A stretch of 15,042 bases of DNA, from NCBI GenBank assembly GCA_024763435.1, contig JANTFN010000017.1, positions 1 through 15,042 of the forward strand, written 5' to 3'. The translations under genes were made by a program, and so were the position numbers. This document shows, one piece after another, positions 13,504 through 15,042 of this stretch (position 1 is the first letter of the stretch; each line of letters opens with the position of its first letter). Under the pieces are notes generated by a model. The model ran no database searches, was not told the origin of the DNA, and was given only the letters and a program-made list of their open reading frames with translations. This DNA is from Thermodesulfobacteriota bacterium (GTDB lineage Bacteria; Desulfobacterota; S145-22).

Positions 13504-14690
13504 AAAAGAGTCTGCCGCAGCGGGGTCAGGTATCGAATTCCGTCATGTGTCACCACCACGGTATCTTCGATTCCGATGGCCGCTTCTCCCTCTACGACGA
13601 GCTTGGGCTCCAGGGCAAAGGTCATCCCCTCTCTGAGTGGGGTTGTATCCATGCTCGCGATAAAGGGCGGATCGTTTATTTCAAGGCCAATCCCATGGCC
13701 CACGAAGCTGACTTTATTGCCGGGAGGGCCCAGATAAAATTCTGAAACCCCCTCTTTTTGTGCCTGTCCAAGGCCAATTTCGAACAGGGCCTGCCCCGTC
13801 ATTCCCGGCCGCGCGGCATCAAGGATGGCATGATGAATGGCAACCACTGATCGATAAAGGTCCCTGTAGCGTTTTGGCATCTCCCCGATACAGAACATCC
13901 TTGTTTCGTCTATCTGGTATCCCTGAAGACAGATACCAAAATCTACCATAACGGGTTCATGCCTCAGGATGGGTTTCATCGACGCGCCCACGGGAAACGC
14001 CGGGGACAACCCGCGCCCCCCCATCGGCGCGTTGATATAGCTGACCATGCCCCCGTTTTCGCCGCTGAGAATATGCCAGCAATAGGATTCGTCGTTCATG
14101 GCCCGCATTCTCAATAACCCTTCATGCCCCATTTCGAAGGCCCGGGCCATCATCTTTCCGGCAAAGGCAATTTCTGTCATGCCTTCCTTCAAAATTTCCC
14201 GGCCGTAGGCGTAAACCGCCTTGCCGACACGACCGGCCTGCGCCATCACATTAATCTCATAAGGTGATTTCACGGATCGCTGGGCAAGGAGCAACGGGGA
14301 CACATCCACAAGCTGCGAGGCGTTAAAGAGGCTTTCCAGCCGCTGCCATACCTTAACCGGTAGGACGTCTGCTTCGATTCCCAATGTATGCGGCATCCTC
14401 CCGTAAACCCTTCGGATGGTCTGGGGGATTTGTTTTATAGAGCGAATGTGCAGGATCGTCCCGATACCGGACTCCACGCGCCCCCGTTTGAAATCCTTTT
14501 TTATCAGATGAATAGGGTCGCCTTTTGCCGGTACGAACAAATACGAACGCTGGAGTGTTCCGGTTAAATAGTAGATATCTGTTTTTTGAATCCACAGAGC
14601 GGCTTCAATTCCCTTTTCACGAAGGAGCCCCTGAAGGGTTTGAATCCGTTTATCTATTTCTGATTTTGGAACTAATTTATAAGAAGTCAT
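13488..14690 (-). CDS. M24 family metallopeptidase (Xaa-Pro aminopeptidase type)
   Basis: A 400-residue cytoplasmic peptidase with the creatinase N-terminal domain (about 10-140) and the pita-bread M24 catalytic domain (about 150-390). The five metal ligands are all present: Asp250 in VDFG, Asp261 in QIDETR, His332 in GHGIGLE, Glu361 in ALEPKL and Glu375 in GIEDTV. This fits release of N-terminal residues ahead of proline, though M24B members also include creatinase-like and other hydrolases, so the substrate is not certain. The ATG at 14690 lies directly after the T-run of the upstream terminator, with no Shine-Dalgarno sequence; no better downstream start is seen. It shares the strand of the bamA-like gene but is cut off from it by the terminator. 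No promoter is obvious. Confidence 0.9.
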   Translation of the reverse strand: MTSYKLVPKSEIDKRIQTLQGLLREKGIEAALWIQKTDIYYLTGTLQRSYLFVPAKGDPIHLIKKDFKRGRVESGIGTILHIRSIKQIPQTIRRVYGRMPHTLGIEADVLPVKVWQRLESLFNASQLVDVSPLLLAQRSVKSPYEINVMAQAGRVGKAVYAYGREILKEGMTEIAFAGKMMARAFEMGHEGLLRMRAMNDESYCWHILSGENGGMVSYINAPMGGRGLSPAFPVGASMKPILRHEPVMVDFGICLQGYQIDETRMFCIGEMPKRYRDLYRSVVAIHHAILDAARPGMTGQALFEIGLGQAQKEGVSEFYLGPPGNKVSFVGHGIGLEINDPPFIASMDTTPLREGMTFALEPKLVVEGEAAIGIEDTVVVTHDGIRYLTPLRQTLFHAVS

Positions 14691-14691
14691 C

Positions 14692-14734
14692 GTATAAAAA
14701 AGAAAAAGGCCCGGACCAGCAAAGGCTCCGGGCC
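14692..14734 (-). terminator. Rho-independent terminator of the bamA-like gene
   Basis: GGCCCGGA (14708-14715) and TCCGGGCC (14727-14734) form a perfect 8-bp GC-rich stem. On the minus strand it is followed by TTTTTCTTTTTT (14707-14696). It lies 16 nt past the bamA-like stop and immediately before the M24 peptidase start codon. Confidence 0.93.
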
Positions 14735-14750
14735 ATTATAAAAGTTAATG

Positions 14751-15042
14751 TTACGCCTGGGGTTTGGCAAAAATCTCTTCATACATTTCTTCGCCAATCT
14801 CCTTGCCTTCACCTACCAGCTGGCGATAACGGACGAAATCAACCGTATCTTTGCCGGTAATCTTTTTGGTATTGAAAGCGTTGAAACCCATGTAGGCCTC
14901 GTAATTCATATTGGCCGCGAGCCAGTGTCTGTTGGGCAGCTTCATCTGATCCCAGAAGAATTTCTTTTTGGCTCGAACGCTGTCGATAGACTTCATCAGG
15001 CAGTGAGGCATCAGATTTGTGAAGGTCCAGACAATCTTGTCG
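14751..15042 (-). CDS. bamA: BamA-like 6-oxocyclohex-1-ene-1-carbonyl-CoA hydrolase (C-terminal part)
   Basis: Only the last 97 codons or so lie in the window; the frame is open to the edge. The fragment begins DKIVWTFTNLMPHCLMKSID and ends EEIFAKPQA. It resembles the C-terminus of BamA/Oah, a crotonase-family enzyme that opens the ring of 6-oxocyclohexene-carbonyl-CoA in anaerobic benzoyl-CoA degradation. The matching points are the W-F-T..LMP.C..KS pattern, WLAANMNYEA, GFNAFN and DTVDFVRYRQ. The catalytic oxyanion-hole region is outside the window, so function rests on this tail alone; another long crotonase-type hydratase is the alternative. A strong terminator follows, so this is the last gene of its transcript. 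If correct, the host degrades aromatic compounds or makes cyclohexane-type products anaerobically. Confidence 0.65.
   Translation of the reverse strand, partial: DKIVWTFTNLMPHCLMKSIDSVRAKKKFFWDQMKLPNRHWLAANMNYEAYMGFNAFNTKKITGKDTVDFVRYRQLVGEGKEIGEEMYEEIFAKPQA

Noticed and set aside
14660..14707. TATACG next to the M24 start as a -10 box
   Set aside because: The nearest -35-like TTGCTG is 20 nt away and the sequence is explained by the terminator T-run.
1..15042. CRISPR arrays, transposases, phage genes, tRNA or rRNA genes
   Set aside because: No regularly spaced palindromic repeats, no mobile-element proteins and no conserved RNA gene sequences were seen on either strand.

Overview
The window looks like a chromosomal segment of an anaerobic Desulfobacterota-type bacterium, most plausibly near Syntrophus/Syntrophales. 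The reasons are gene content (an Mla-type cassette whose MlaD carries a long repeat tail, an ExeA/GspA ATPase, a short cobalamin-independent methionine-synthase-like protein) and, at the right edge, the C-terminus of what looks like a BamA-type 6-oxocyclohex-1-ene-1-carbonyl-CoA hydrolase, an enzyme of anaerobic benzoyl-CoA degradation. The lineage call is inference from recognised families. No rRNA, tRNA, CRISPR array, insertion sequence or phage gene was seen.

Layout. Positions 1-3279 (minus strand) hold maf, yggS and argH, tightly packed (1-nt overlap, then a 9-nt gap), then after about 190 nt a lipoprotein cut off by the window edge. maf has no Shine-Dalgarno sequence and seems to start at the first base of its transcript. 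Positions 3453-11332 (minus strand) form one long, close-packed run: mlaE, mlaF, mlaD, an unrecognised aromatic-repeat protein, fabH, gspA-like, metE-like. Several pairs overlap by 4-14 nt, so they are probably co-transcribed. A near-consensus sigma70 promoter at 11671-11699 would give the run a leader of about 330 nt that contains several possible RNA helices.

Positions 11853-13503 (plus strand) hold a divergently transcribed D-alanyl-D-alanine carboxypeptidase and an overlapping DUF123 (GIY-YIG-like) gene. These converge with, and overlap by 16 nt, a minus-strand M24 (Xaa-Pro type) peptidase gene at 13488-14690. A strong rho-independent terminator separates that gene from the bamA-like gene upstream of it.

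Biology. The central run joins an inner-membrane phospholipid transporter (MlaE permease, MlaF ATPase, MlaD substrate-binding protein) to fatty-acid initiation (FabH) and a peptidoglycan-binding ATPase, so its theme is envelope building. The least explained gene is the one right after mlaD: an exported protein of about 500 residues with at least twelve copies of a short aromatic-Pro-aromatic motif, spaced about every 19 residues. It is the best candidate here for an undescribed envelope component. The second candidate is the long leader RNA of the mla run.
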